A stretch of 64,000 bases of DNA from NCBI GenBank assembly GCA_029558535.1, contig JAKQEK010000014.1:1-64000 (forward strand), in the 5' to 3' direction. The position numbers were made by a program, and so were the translations under genes. Below are positions 25,822-34,277 of this stretch, in pieces; the stretch's first letter is position 1; each line of letters starts with the position of its first letter. The notes under the pieces are model-generated. The model made no database searches, was not told where the DNA came from, and saw only the letters and a list, made by a program, of their open reading frames with translations. The DNA comes from Bacteroidota bacterium (GTDB taxonomy: Bacteria; Bacteroidota; Bacteroidia; Bacteroidales; ML635J-15).

Positions 25822-26661
25822 ATGATAAATGCAATTACTTGGGATGTTGGCCCTAATTTAATAGAAATAGGAAGTTTTCCGATTAAAGCTTACAGTGTAT
25901 TTTTTGCTTTGGGTTTTATTATCAGCTATTTTATTGTAAAGAAAATTTATAAAAATGAGGGTATTCCTATAAGCGAACTAGATTCTTTAACTGTTTGGGT
26001 GGTTTTAGGCGGACTAATCGGTGCCAGGTTAGGTCACTGTATTTTTTATGATTGGGCATACTATTCTCAAAACTTATTGGAAATCATTCTACCTTTCAGC
26101 TTTTCTCCCGAGTTTCATTTTACTGGATTTATGGGATTAGCCAGCCATGGAGGAGCCATAGGAATTATTATTGCTATGTTGATTTTTAAAAGAAAATCTA
26201 CCAAAAAGAGTTTCTTCTGGCTAATTGACAGAGTTGCTATTCCAACTGGCTTTGCTGGTGCTTTGATAAGATTAGGCAATTTAATGAATTCAGAAATATA
26301 CGGGCATCAAACCGATTTACCATGGGGATTTATTTTTGTAAGAAACGGCGACACAGTTCCGTCTCACCCAACTCAAATATACGAAGCACTATTTTATATC
26401 GTAACTTCTATTGTTTTGCTTCGACTTTATAAAGTTCAGCGTTTTCGTGAAGCTAAAGGTTTTCTGCTCGGAGTATTTTTTATAATGGTGTTTACATCAA
26501 GATTTTTCATAGAATTTATAAAAGAAAATCAGGTTGCTTTTGAAGAGTCTTTGTCAATAAATATGGGACAGATTTTAAGTATTCCGGTAGTATTAACCGG
26601 AGTATTTTTAGTAATATGGTCATTAAGAAAAAACAAATTGGCAAATGACAATATTCAATAA
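25822..26661 (+). CDS. lgt: Prolipoprotein diacylglyceryl transferase
   Basis: Lgt moves a diacylglyceryl group from phosphatidylglycerol to the lipobox Cys of prolipoproteins in the inner membrane. The sequence has about seven membrane segments. Conserved blocks are GLIGARLGHCIFYDW, GLASHGGAIG, and the signature RLGNLMNSEIYGHQTDLPWG, followed by SHPTQIYEAL. The length (279 from this start) is normal. The ATG at 25822 begins MINAITWDVGP; a longer TTG start is excluded by the promoter box. It stands alone in the plus direction. Confidence 0.95.
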   Translation: MINAITWDVGPNLIEIGSFPIKAYSVFFALGFIISYFIVKKIYKNEGIPISELDSLTVWVVLGGLIGARLGHCIFYDWAYYSQNLLEIILPFSFSPEFHFTGFMGLASHGGAIGIIIAMLIFKRKSTKKSFFWLIDRVAIPTGFAGALIRLGNLMNSEIYGHQTDLPWGFIFVRNGDTVPSHPTQIYEALFYIVTSIVLLRLYKVQRFREAKGFLLGVFFIMVFTSRFFIEFIKENQVAFEESLSINMGQILSIPVVLTGVFLVIWSLRKNKLANDNIQ

Positions 26662-26814
26662 ACAATTAACAATAGAACAATAAGTTAAACAACAAAAAAT
26701 GATAGTGAATAATTAAATAATAATAAAAAAGCAGAGTGTTAAAGCAAATTTTAAGATTACCTTAACCTTAGCCTTAGCCATTAAATAACAATAATCAAAT
26801 AAACAAACTTTAAT

Positions 26815-27024
26815 ATGAGTGAAGAAGCAAATAATACTTATAAGAAATACAAGAAAATCTCGAATATCTCTTTAGCGGTTTGTGTTATAATCGTTGTATC
26901 AGGTTTAATTTTAAGATACTTTGGTTATCATCATGCACAAGCAGTAATGCTTACCGGAGCTATCTTAGGCACTATTGTAATGTTAATAACCAATTTTTTA
27001 ATTGACAGGAAACTGAAAAAGTAA
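26815..27024 (+). CDS. Small two-helix membrane protein, 69 aa
   Basis: The sequence has a charged N-terminus (about 17 residues), then two hydrophobic segments (about 18-35 and 42-61) separated by YFGYHHAQ, and a basic C-terminus. I recognise no family. It starts 153 bases after lgt and ends at a bidirectional terminator. Short CTTARC repeats lie just upstream (about 26759-26780). It is probably a real small gene because the hydropathy is regular and a terminator follows directly. Confidence 0.6.
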   Translation: MSEEANNTYKKYKKISNISLAVCVIIVVSGLILRYFGYHHAQAVMLTGAILGTIVMLITNFLIDRKLKK

Positions 27025-27028
27025 AAAT

Positions 27029-27056
27029 TAAGGCCTCATAAAATAATGAAGCCTTA
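27029..27056. terminator. Bidirectional terminator between convergent genes
   Basis: taaggcctca and tgaagcctta pair with one mismatch around an 8-base loop, with A/T runs on both sides. It serves the 69-aa gene on the plus strand and rubrerythrin on the minus strand. Confidence 0.65.
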
Positions 27057-27078
27057 GTTTACAATTATGTATAACTAA

Positions 27079-27654
27079 TTAATAGTTATTAGCGTGAATT
27101 TCAAAATACGCCATTGGATGCTTACATGCCGGACAGTTTTTTAAAGCTTTTTTGCCTTTATGTACATATCCGCATTTGCGACACATCCACTCAACCTCAG
27201 TTTCTCTTTCAAATACTTTATCGTTTTTAAGATTCTCTAAAAGTTTCAGATAACGTTTTTCGTGTTCGGCTTCAACTTTTGCAATCATTTTAAAAGATAC
27301 AGCAATATCTTTAAAGCCCTCTTCTTCTGCAACTTTAGCAAATTCGGGATAATCAACTGCCCACTCTTCATGTTCTCCCTCTGCAGCAGCTTTTAAGTTT
27401 TCAACTGTGGTTAATTCCTTGCCTGCAGGATACATAGCTGTGATTTCCAAAGGCTCTCCACTTTCCATATACCTGAAAAACATTTTCGCATGCTGTAACT
27501 CCTGCTCTGCTGTTTCAAGAAATATACCTGCAATTTGCTCATAACCTTCCTTTTTAGCAATTTTAGCAAACATTGTATAACGCGAACGGGCTTGCGATTC
27601 TCCTGCAAAGGATTTCAATAAATTCTTTTCTGTTTTTGTTCCTACTACACTCAT
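27079..27654 (-). CDS. rbr: Rubrerythrin
   Basis: It reduces hydrogen peroxide in anaerobes with electrons from rubredoxin or an NAD(P)H reductase. The ferritin-like diiron domain (1-145) has two Glu/His sets: FAGESQARSRY and ETAEQELQHAKMF, then AAAEGEHEEW and VEAEHEKRY. The C-terminal rubredoxin-like domain (about 155-185) carries CRKCG and CPACKHP, which bind one iron. The length (191) is standard. It lies in a redox cluster with ferritin, a flavin-binding protein and two Rrf2 regulators. The start follows the PNPOx gene by 32 bases, so the two are probably cotranscribed. Confidence 0.95.
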   Translation of the reverse strand: MSVVGTKTEKNLLKSFAGESQARSRYTMFAKIAKKEGYEQIAGIFLETAEQELQHAKMFFRYMESGEPLEITAMYPAGKELTTVENLKAAAEGEHEEWAVDYPEFAKVAEEEGFKDIAVSFKMIAKVEAEHEKRYLKLLENLKNDKVFERETEVEWMCRKCGYVHKGKKALKNCPACKHPMAYFEIHANNY

Positions 27655-27686
27655 AATTTTAGTTTTATAGTTTAAAATAATATCAA

Positions 27687-28148
27687 TTAATATCCACGTT
27701 TATATGCTGTCAATTCATTAGGTTTAAGATAAAATACACTGACATTTTGAAGTGCCGGTTTCGAATAAGTAAAATTATCTCTACCTGAATAATTTTTCAT
27801 AATAATATTTAGAATTCTGACTTTTTCTTCAATTTCGTCAACAAAAACAACCGATCCACTGGCAACGACAGATTTGTACTTCATAGAATAAGAACAAGCT
27901 ACATTTTCATGAACTATGTTTAGTGCTTCATCGGTATAAAAAGAAATACATACATCAGGATTTTCTTTCAGAGCATTAAATTTTTTACCTTCGGGTGCTC
28001 CATGAAGATAAATAATTCCATCATCATACCCAAAATTCATAGGAACACAATAAGGTTTATTTTCACTAATCATTGCCAATGAACATACCTTAGCATTTGT
28101 TATAATTTTTTCAATCTCCTGTAAATCTGTTATCAAAAATTTTTTCAT
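27687..28148 (-). CDS. Pyridoxamine 5'-phosphate oxidase-like flavin-binding protein
   Basis: The split-barrel FMN-binding fold is seen in AMISENKPYCVPMNFGYDDGIIYLHGAPEGKKFNAL, followed by SVVASGSVVFVDEIEEKVRIL, as in NimA-like and related oxidoreductases. At 153 residues it is a typical member; the substrate is not deducible. A weak -7 box (TATCTTTA, minus strand) lies about 20 bases upstream. It is directly upstream of rubrerythrin on the same strand, so a role in oxygen or peroxide stress is likely. Confidence 0.82.
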   Translation of the reverse strand: MKKFLITDLQEIEKIITNAKVCSLAMISENKPYCVPMNFGYDDGIIYLHGAPEGKKFNALKENPDVCISFYTDEALNIVHENVACSYSMKYKSVVASGSVVFVDEIEEKVRILNIIMKNYSGRDNFTYSKPALQNVSVFYLKPNELTAYKRGY

Positions 28149-28186
28149 CTATTTAAAATATTGTTTTAAAGATAAACATTTCTTAC

Positions 28187-28194
28187 TAATTTTG
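28187..28194 (+). promoter_or_regulatory. -7 box for ferritin gene
   Basis: TAATTTTG matches TAnnTTTG, 45 bases upstream of the ATG at 28240. Confidence 0.45.
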
Positions 28195-28239
28195 GTTATG
28201 TAAATATAAATTTTTATTAATAACTTAAAAAATACAACT

Positions 28240-28725
28240 ATGTTAAAACCAAAAGTTGAAAAAATTCTGAACGAACAAATTGAAAAGGAAGGATTTTCAT
28301 CTGTTTTATATCTTTCAATGGCAAGCTGGGCTGAAAGTAAAGGAATGCCCGGAGTAGCGCAATGGCTATATGCTCAGGCAGAGGAAGAAAAAATGCATAT
28401 GCTTAAGTTCATTGATTATATTAATGAACGCGGAGGCAGAGCAATCATTCCCGGATTTGAAAAACCACAATCAGAATGGAAAGATCTAAATGTTTTATTC
28501 GACGAAGTGCTTGAACATGAAAGATATATAAGTGACAGTATCAACAAAATTCTAGAAACTTCAATTAAAGAAAGTGATTTTGCTACCCAGAATTGGATAC
28601 AGTGGTTTGTTGCCGAACAAGTAGAAGAAGAAAGTTCTGCTCAGGCAGTTATTGACAAATTGAATCTTGTCGGTAAAAACAATTTATATGTATTCGATAG
28701 AGACATTATGTCTTTACGTTCATAA
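28240..28725 (+). CDS. ftnA: Ferritin (non-heme, bacterial)
   Basis: It stores iron and limits Fenton chemistry by oxidising Fe(II) in a 24-subunit shell. The four-helix bundle shows the ferroxidase residues in LNEQIEKEGFSSVLYLSMASWAES (Glu/Tyr), QAEEEKMHMLKFIDY (Glu-Glu-x-x-His) and LEHERYISDSI, and WFVAEQVEEESS in the fourth helix. Length 161 is usual for Bacteroidota ferritins. An intrinsic terminator follows. It is divergent from the rubrerythrin operon. Confidence 0.94.
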   Translation: MLKPKVEKILNEQIEKEGFSSVLYLSMASWAESKGMPGVAQWLYAQAEEEKMHMLKFIDYINERGGRAIIPGFEKPQSEWKDLNVLFDEVLEHERYISDSINKILETSIKESDFATQNWIQWFVAEQVEEESSAQAVIDKLNLVGKNNLYVFDRDIMSLRS

Positions 28726-28732
28726 TTATATT

Positions 28733-28772
28733 AAAAAGAGCGGTTTAAACAACAATTTAAGCTGCTCTTTTT
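28733..28772 (+). terminator. Intrinsic terminator after ferritin
   Basis: Arms aaaaagagcggtttaaa and tttaagctgctcttttt pair with one mismatch around a 6-base loop, and end in a T-run. Confidence 0.8.
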
Positions 28773-28911
28773 AGTATTTTGTTGTTAAATAATTTTTTAT
28801 ATTTTTACTTTTCTTTTTAGAAGAAACGTGCTGATTGTTTAAAAAGGTTATACATTATAATCAATAGACAGTAAAATAAAAATTTATTTAACAATTATTA
28901 AACGGTAGATA

Positions 28912-29358
28912 ATGACAAAGATTTTAGCAATTTCAGAAGCAAATGTTATTTCATTTCATGCTATGGCATTAATAGCAATTTCAGAGATATCAATAAACAC
29001 ACATGATATAGCTGAAATATCGGGAGCTTCGAAACATCATGCGGCAAAGGTATTACAAAGACTGGTAAAAAAAGGTTTATTAGGATCAACTCGTGGACCA
29101 AGCGGAGGATTTTACTTAAAGAAACATGCAGAAGATATTTTTTTGATTGAAATTCTTGAAGCACTCGAAGGAGAAGTTACTGTTAATGACTGTCCTATTG
29201 ATAATGCTATATGTCCTTTTGGTTCTTGTTTAATGGGTGGAATATGTACTGAAGTTGGAAATAAATTGATGGATTATCTTCGTTCACATACACTATACGA
29301 CATGATAAAGAATGTCAATGAAACTAAGGATGTGCTAAAAACGATAAAGAATTTATGA
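28912..29358 (+). CDS. Rrf2 family regulator with Cys cluster (probable Fe-S sensor)
   Basis: The N-terminal winged helix (1-70) has SGASKHHAAKVLQRLVKKGLL and the wing TRGPSGGFYLKK, typical of Rrf2. The effector segment DCPIDNAICPFGSC and LMGGIC contains four Cys with spacings 7, 5 and 6, suited to binding an Fe-S cluster as in IscR, NsrR and RsrR. It may sense oxygen, NO or iron status. It overlaps the next gene, a second Rrf2 protein, by 4 bases, so they are cotranscribed. The neighbours (ferritin, rubrerythrin, fused oxidoreductase) are plausible targets by context only. Confidence 0.88.
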   Translation: MTKILAISEANVISFHAMALIAISEISINTHDIAEISGASKHHAAKVLQRLVKKGLLGSTRGPSGGFYLKKHAEDIFLIEILEALEGEVTVNDCPIDNAICPFGSCLMGGICTEVGNKLMDYLRSHTLYDMIKNVNETKDVLKTIKNL

Positions 29359-29783
29359 GAATAATAGGATTAAGCGATGCAAATATATTAGGGATACACA
29401 GTATGGCATTAATTGCTGCTTCAGGAGAATGTGGTATTAGTGTACATAGTATTGCCGAAATAACAAAATGTTCGCAACATCACCTAACAAAAGTTGTAGA
29501 TACCCTATCTAAGTCCGGTCTGATTTATGCAACAAGAGGACCTTCAGGTGGTTTCCACTTAGGCAGATCGGCTGATGAAATAAGCTTACTAGAAATATAT
29601 GAAGCTATAAGTGGAGAAATTGATCAAAATGACCTATGTCTAAGCCATAGTAATAGTAAAATACAACTTGATTTTTTTAAAAATGTATGTAATGAATTAT
29701 CTGAAGAATTCCTTAAGTATCTAAAATTAACCAAACTTTCAGATATTCAGACTAAAGCAGAAAAAATACTAAACAAAAAGTAA
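29355..29783 (+). CDS. Rrf2 family regulator, Cys-poor paralogue
   Basis: This is a clear tandem duplicate of the preceding gene: the winged helix has KCSQHHLTKVVDTLSKSGLI and TRGPSGGFHLGRS. The effector segment keeps only DLCLSHS and one Cys further on (NVC), so a four-Cys cluster cannot form. It may bind another ligand, or pair with the Cys-rich Rrf2 to make a heterodimer; this is inference. It is translationally coupled (4-base overlap) and convergent with the large oxidoreductase, whose stop lies 10 bases away. Confidence 0.87.
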   Translation: MRIIGLSDANILGIHSMALIAASGECGISVHSIAEITKCSQHHLTKVVDTLSKSGLIYATRGPSGGFHLGRSADEISLLEIYEAISGEIDQNDLCLSHSNSKIQLDFFKNVCNELSEEFLKYLKLTKLSDIQTKAEKILNKK

Positions 29784-29792
29784 ACTTGTCAA

Positions 29793-32700
29793 CTATTTAA
29801 ATGCAGCTTCATATAATCCCGGACCATTTAAAGCAAGGTCTTTAAAATATTCAGGAGTTGGTTTTCCCAATAATTTATCAACGTACATTTTAGCAAGATA
29901 TTGACTCAACATAAATCCATGTCCACGCAATCCAACTAATAATCCATTTTCAGGATCAACAATATATCGAGGTTCAACATAGTATCCCGACCAAACAGCC
30001 TGAAAACCAACAGAAGATAAACGTGGAATCCAATCAACAAATATTTCGGATACTATCTCTAAAAACTCTTTACTGTTAATTCTTAAATCCTTATCTGTTT
30101 CCTGTGGATCTATAGCCGGAGACGCACAACCAATCACCTGGCCTGTATCGGCAAGTTGCTGTCCGTAAACAGCGGAAAATCCCTTATATTTACGTCTATC
30201 AATCAACATATCCAGAGTATCGCCATTTTTTCCTAAAAAAGGCAATCTTCTTGTTATGAAAGCCTGGTGTTTGACAGGGTATAATCCTATTTCCAAACCT
30301 AATTTTGCAGCAAATTTACCAGATTCAGATCCAAGTGCATTTACAAAATGTTCCGTTTCATATTCGACGTATTCTCCTGTGTGAATTTTAACCAAAGCAA
30401 CAACGTTTTTTCCTTCTTTAAACAAATCCACCAATTCACAATCTTCCAATACAGTACCTCCATTGTTTAAGCCTATCTGTCTTAACAAATCCAAAGTTCT
30501 TCCCGGAGTTGCCTGCCAACAGTCGTGAGTAACCAATGCTGCCAAATATGTATTCAAATCAGAATTAAAATACGGAGAAATCTCTTTTCTAAAATCCATT
30601 TTTTCTACCATATAAGCATCTGACCATGCTCTTGAAGCATCCAATGCTTTATAAGTAGCATCATCATGTGCAAAACTTACATATCTGATAGGTTTGAAAT
30701 CAATATTCGAAATCTTTTGTAACTCAATAAATATTTCTCTATTTCTCATTGCAATTTCAGCAAGTGCCGGCAACGAAAATGCAGGTCTGCCACCGGCAAT
30801 GTTTCTCCACGATCCGCCACGTTCTCTGTTTATTAGAACAGGTTTCAATCCTGCTTCAGATAAATATCTAAACAGTGAAGTCCCTGCCATTCCACCTCCG
30901 GCAACAAGAGATTGTACTTTTATCCTTTTGTTAGGCACATTATTAAGATTAGTAAATATCTTTTCTTTATCACCTGATAATAAATGACCCATTGTAACCT
31001 GATTGGATAAAGGAGCACGTGGAGTTGCCTCTCCGACAATTTCTATCCCATAAGGAGCAATAGTTTGTTTTAGTCTTTTAATACAACGTTTACCCCTGCA
31101 AGCACCCATTCCTAATCTGGTAATATGCTTTATTTCGTCAACTGAGATAAACTTTCTGTCACCAATAGCGGTTAATACTTCTTCAAGTTTAACATCTTCG
31201 CAATGACAAATATATGATTCAGTTTTTCTTTCACCTGTTGAGCTTTCTATTTTGAGCTCTTCGGGATAATCTTCTTTAATAATAAAACCTCTCACAGATG
31301 ACAATTTATCATCATGTAAATCAAATGATTTTACTCTGGCAATATTAGTTCTATTAGGCTTTTTAAGTATTTTTTCAACCATTCCCTCGCCTATTTTCTT
31401 ACCGAAATTATCCACCAGATAGACCTCTTTTCCTTCCTCGACTTCATATTCAACAGGTAAAAACAACCAATCCTTTTTCTCGTTAAATCCAAAAATTGCT
31501 AATCCTGGACACTGATAAACACATTCCATACAGCCAATACATTTATTAAAATCTATATGCGGAACAGTGCTGGTCGAAGTTTTCGTTATTGCACCATGAG
31601 GACATGCAAATTCGCATGGGTTACATGCAAATCCATAAATACAGTCTATTAAAACATAAGGTTTGGCCCCGGCTCTCTCTCTACTCGGCTTAAACGCTTC
31701 GTCAATTACTTTAATCGGATGTTGCTGCGAATCAATATATTCTTTAGAAACACTCAAATAATCATCATAATTATATTTCAACCCCATATCAGCAATTACC
31801 TCGAAAGCTGCTTGTTTTCCCCTTAAAACTGCACTGGTCCCCTCACCGATTCTCAATGAATCACCGACTGCATGAACTCTTCTTCCGAAAAGCAGTGCAC
31901 CTTTTGTCAATAATTCATTATCAGAAACCAAACCTGTACAAATATTTATTGCATCTATTCCTGTAATTGTCATTTCGGTACCGGCAATTGGTTTAAAATT
32001 CTGACACTTTGCAACAACAGCCCCCACAACACCTGTATAATCATCATTCGGTATAGCTTCCAGCAATATATATCCGGTCATTACCGGGATTCCAAGTCGT
32101 CTTACACGGTTAGCCTGCACAGGAAACCCTCCTTCATGTGGCATTGCTTCAATTATCGCTTTTACTTTAGCTCCTGCTTGCATCAACTGATATGATGTCA
32201 GATATCCAATATTACCGGCTCCTACAGTTAAAATATTTTTACCAAGTAAAGTAAACTCATTATTCATCATTTTCTGAACAACAGCAGCAGTATAAACACC
32301 GGGGACATCATCATTTTTAAATCCGGGCATAAATGGAATTGCACCCGTAGCAACAATTAAATGCTCAGCTTGAATATAAAATACTTCGTCTGTTTTAATA
32401 TTTTTTATCGCCAATTTCTTAGTTTCCAGAATATCCCAAACCACACAATCCAATAGAATACCATTTCTATCCTCTCCTGCAAGAGTTTGTGCTATTTCGA
32501 AACCACGCATTCCTCCAAACTTTTTTTCTTTTTCAAAAAAGAAGAACTGATGAGTTTGCATTAAAAATTGTCCACCTATTTTATCATTGTTATCAATTAC
32601 AATATTGGAAACATTATGCAAATTAAGGATTTCTCTTGCAGCTAATCCCGCAGGACCTGCACCAATTATCGCAACGTCAGTTTTGTAAACTTTAATAGTT

Positions 32701-33023
32701 TCTTGCTTTTTGTCTGAGTTTAATTCAGGTATAAAATCTTTTGGAATTTCTGCTACTTCCTTCACATTATCAACCTTTGTAATACAGATTCGAGCAATTT
32801 TTCCATCAACCAACATTTCGCAGGCACCACATTTACCAATTCCACATTCTAAAGTTCTGTTACGATTATCCAACGAATGACTGTGTACCGGATATCCTGC
32901 CTGATGTAAGGCAGCAGCAATTGTAAAACCCTTATTTCCAATAACTTCTACTCCGTTATATATAAACCTAACCTCCTCAGTTTGAGGAATATTTAGAATC
33001 GGATGTTTGCTAATTTTTTGCAT
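29793..33023 (-). CDS. Fused multi-domain amino acid dehydrogenase (HcnA/HcnB/HcnC-like)
   Basis: A single 1076-residue protein with redox modules in the order: 2Fe-2S plug (about 15-95; ECGIGKCGACEML and a further Cys in ARIC), FAD/NAD oxidoreductase (about 115-450; VAIIGAGPAGLAA), two 4Fe-4S clusters (about 465-520; CNPCEFACP and CIGCMECVYQCPG), BFD-like 2Fe-2S (about 610-660; CHCEDV and CRGKRC), and a DAO-type flavoprotein (about 705-1076; LVAGGGMAGTSLFRYL). These parts are separate subunits in hydrogen cyanide synthase, opine oxidase and D-proline dehydrogenase types. The likely activity is oxidation of an amino acid, imino acid or opine-like substrate, but it cannot be named. AGGAG lies just before the ATG, unusual among genes here. 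It is convergent to the Rrf2 pair. Confidence 0.85.
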   Translation of the reverse strand: MQKISKHPILNIPQTEEVRFIYNGVEVIGNKGFTIAAALHQAGYPVHSHSLDNRNRTLECGIGKCGACEMLVDGKIARICITKVDNVKEVAEIPKDFIPELNSDKKQETIKVYKTDVAIIGAGPAGLAAREILNLHNVSNIVIDNNDKIGGQFLMQTHQFFFFEKEKKFGGMRGFEIAQTLAGEDRNGILLDCVVWDILETKKLAIKNIKTDEVFYIQAEHLIVATGAIPFMPGFKNDDVPGVYTAAVVQKMMNNEFTLLGKNILTVGAGNIGYLTSYQLMQAGAKVKAIIEAMPHEGGFPVQANRVRRLGIPVMTGYILLEAIPNDDYTGVVGAVVAKCQNFKPIAGTEMTITGIDAINICTGLVSDNELLTKGALLFGRRVHAVGDSLRIGEGTSAVLRGKQAAFEVIADMGLKYNYDDYLSVSKEYIDSQQHPIKVIDEAFKPSRERAGAKPYVLIDCIYGFACNPCEFACPHGAITKTSTSTVPHIDFNKCIGCMECVYQCPGLAIFGFNEKKDWLFLPVEYEVEEGKEVYLVDNFGKKIGEGMVEKILKKPNRTNIARVKSFDLHDDKLSSVRGFIIKEDYPEELKIESSTGERKTESYICHCEDVKLEEVLTAIGDRKFISVDEIKHITRLGMGACRGKRCIKRLKQTIAPYGIEIVGEATPRAPLSNQVTMGHLLSGDKEKIFTNLNNVPNKRIKVQSLVAGGGMAGTSLFRYLSEAGLKPVLINRERGGSWRNIAGGRPAFSLPALAEIAMRNREIFIELQKISNIDFKPIRYVSFAHDDATYKALDASRAWSDAYMVEKMDFRKEISPYFNSDLNTYLAALVTHDCWQATPGRTLDLLRQIGLNNGGTVLEDCELVDLFKEGKNVVALVKIHTGEYVEYETEHFVNALGSESGKFAAKLGLEIGLYPVKHQAFITRRLPFLGKNGDTLDMLIDRRKYKGFSAVYGQQLADTGQVIGCASPAIDPQETDKDLRINSKEFLEIVSEIFVDWIPRLSSVGFQAVWSGYYVEPRYIVDPENGLLVGLRGHGFMLSQYLAKMYVDKLLGKPTPEYFKDLALNGPGLYEAAFK

Positions 33024-33112
33024 AAAACTCCTGTTTACAACATTAAATTTAAAAGTTTAAAATTGCAAACATCTTAAGAACTAATAAATGAGATTTATCA
33101 GACTTTTTTATG

Positions 33113-33373
33113 CTATTTATATACTTTTACAGAATGGAAAAATTTCTCTAATTGGTCTTTCCGTGTTTTATCAAGATTAAACCACCTGACTCCTTGAATT
33201 GCACCCTCAAGCGCAAATAAAACACTCTTACTTAAATTCTTATTATTAGCAAGTAATATCAAAAAAGTATCTTCGGCTCCTATTTGACACAATTTTTCAA
33301 ATGAATCAACACCTATTTCTTCCAATAATACTTCTATTACTTTACCAACGTTGTGTACCCCCGGAATTGACAT
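33113..33373 (-). CDS. TfoX C-terminal domain protein
   Basis: The 86-residue product consists of the helix-hairpin domain found at the C-terminus of TfoX/Sxy (MSIPGVHNVG, EVLLEEIGVDSFEKLCQIGA, LLFALEGAIQGVRWFNL-type pattern). TfoX activates competence genes in Gammaproteobacteria; a lone C-terminal domain in Bacteroidota has no established role. The frame extends 18 residues upstream, but a -7 box at 33407-33414 lies in that extension, so the ATG at 33373 is chosen. Confidence 0.78.
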   Translation of the reverse strand: MSIPGVHNVGKVIEVLLEEIGVDSFEKLCQIGAEDTFLILLANNKNLSKSVLFALEGAIQGVRWFNLDKTRKDQLEKFFHSVKVYK

Positions 33374-33406
33374 AAAAAAATATTTAAATACTATAATTTC
33401 TCTTTG

Positions 33407-33414
33407 CAAAGATA
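33407..33414 (-). promoter_or_regulatory. -7 box for TfoX-like gene; decides the start
   Basis: The minus strand reads TATCTTTG, 34 bases upstream of the ATG at 33373, inside the longer frame. Confidence 0.5.
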
Positions 33415-33522
33415 CAAAAAAAAACATTGATTGTCAAATAATATTTACATAAATATATATTATTTATATAAATACACTTATTTTATTTACATAACTCTTT
33501 ATACAAGTATTTTACCAATATT

Positions 33523-34002
33523 CTATAATTTTGATAAATGCCAGGCAAAAATGTAATTTTTTAGCTCTTGTACCCTATGTTGTGGAGATAATTTTCCATT
33601 TTTAACAGAGACAGTTGTGCCCAATCCTAATAAAAAATTTATTATTCCCTCGTTATAGAAAAGTGCCTTTTCATTTGGGTCAGAAAACCCGGGGTTCAAC
33701 CACTGTACATATAAATCATAACCTTTTTTATGAAAATATTCAAAATTCGACTTAACATCTTTATGATACAAAAATGAACTTATAACTATTTGCGGGTCAT
33801 TATCGGGGAGGATGTATTCTAAGCTTGTCTTTCGTTCTAAAGCAGATTCATTAATTAAAAATACTGGGATTTTAACTCCATTAATTTCAAGTTTTCTAAG
33901 ATTTTTACCTGTGTGTACTTTTCTATCGAATAATGTACTCCATGTTGTTGATTTTCCAGAGCCCTGATTACCGATAACTCCAATAAGCAGTTTTGTATTC
34001 AT
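33523..34002 (-). CDS. Small P-loop NTPase, function unknown
   Basis: The start GVIGNQGSGKSTTWSTLF has a Walker A motif (GNQGSGKST). The rest of the 159 residues has no Walker B, NKxD or helicase motif I can name, and looks like a small kinase- or GTPase-like fold with QIVISSFLYHKD and WLNPGFSDPN. The longer frame opens nine residues upstream; the ATG at 34002 fits the motif position better. It lies next to the 196-bp inverted-repeat element. Confidence 0.6.
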   Translation of the reverse strand: MNTKLLIGVIGNQGSGKSTTWSTLFDRKVHTGKNLRKLEINGVKIPVFLINESALERKTSLEYILPDNDPQIVISSFLYHKDVKSNFEYFHKKGYDLYVQWLNPGFSDPNEKALFYNEGIINFLLGLGTTVSVKNGKLSPQHRVQELKNYIFAWHLSKL

Positions 34003-34059
34003 GGTTTTGAATTTTCTATAAAAATACAAAAAAATCTAACTAATTACTAGAATTCAAAT

Positions 34060-34255
34060 AATATTTGTAATTATTTAGGTGGAATCTAATATTCGCTTTT
34101 GTCATAGTATTTGTATCTACCTGCTATCCTAATTTGACAAATACATATGCTAAAAGCTATTGTTCCGGCTTGTGAACCCCGACTTAAAAGTCGGGGTTAC
34201 TGATATGATTCCTACGGGCTCAGAATTTTAAACCACCTAAATAATTACTAATATT
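34060..34255. repeat. 196-bp inverted-repeat element (MITE-like)
   Basis: Terminal inverted repeats at 34060-34082 and 34233-34255 match at 22 of 23 bases (gtaattatttaggtgg is the shared core). Inside are two further hairpins: gtatttg/caaatac (34107-34144) and a perfect 11-base palindrome aaccccgactt/aagtcggggtt (34175-34198). There is no open frame of note. No target-site duplication was found. It could be a MITE, a REP-type element, or a structured RNA. Confidence 0.65.
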
Positions 34256-34277
34256 TTTATAATTACAGAGTCGCAAA

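Noticed and set aside
34060-34255. A simple transcription terminator
   Set aside because: The inner hairpin could terminate, but the 23-base matching ends and the second hairpin are not needed for that.
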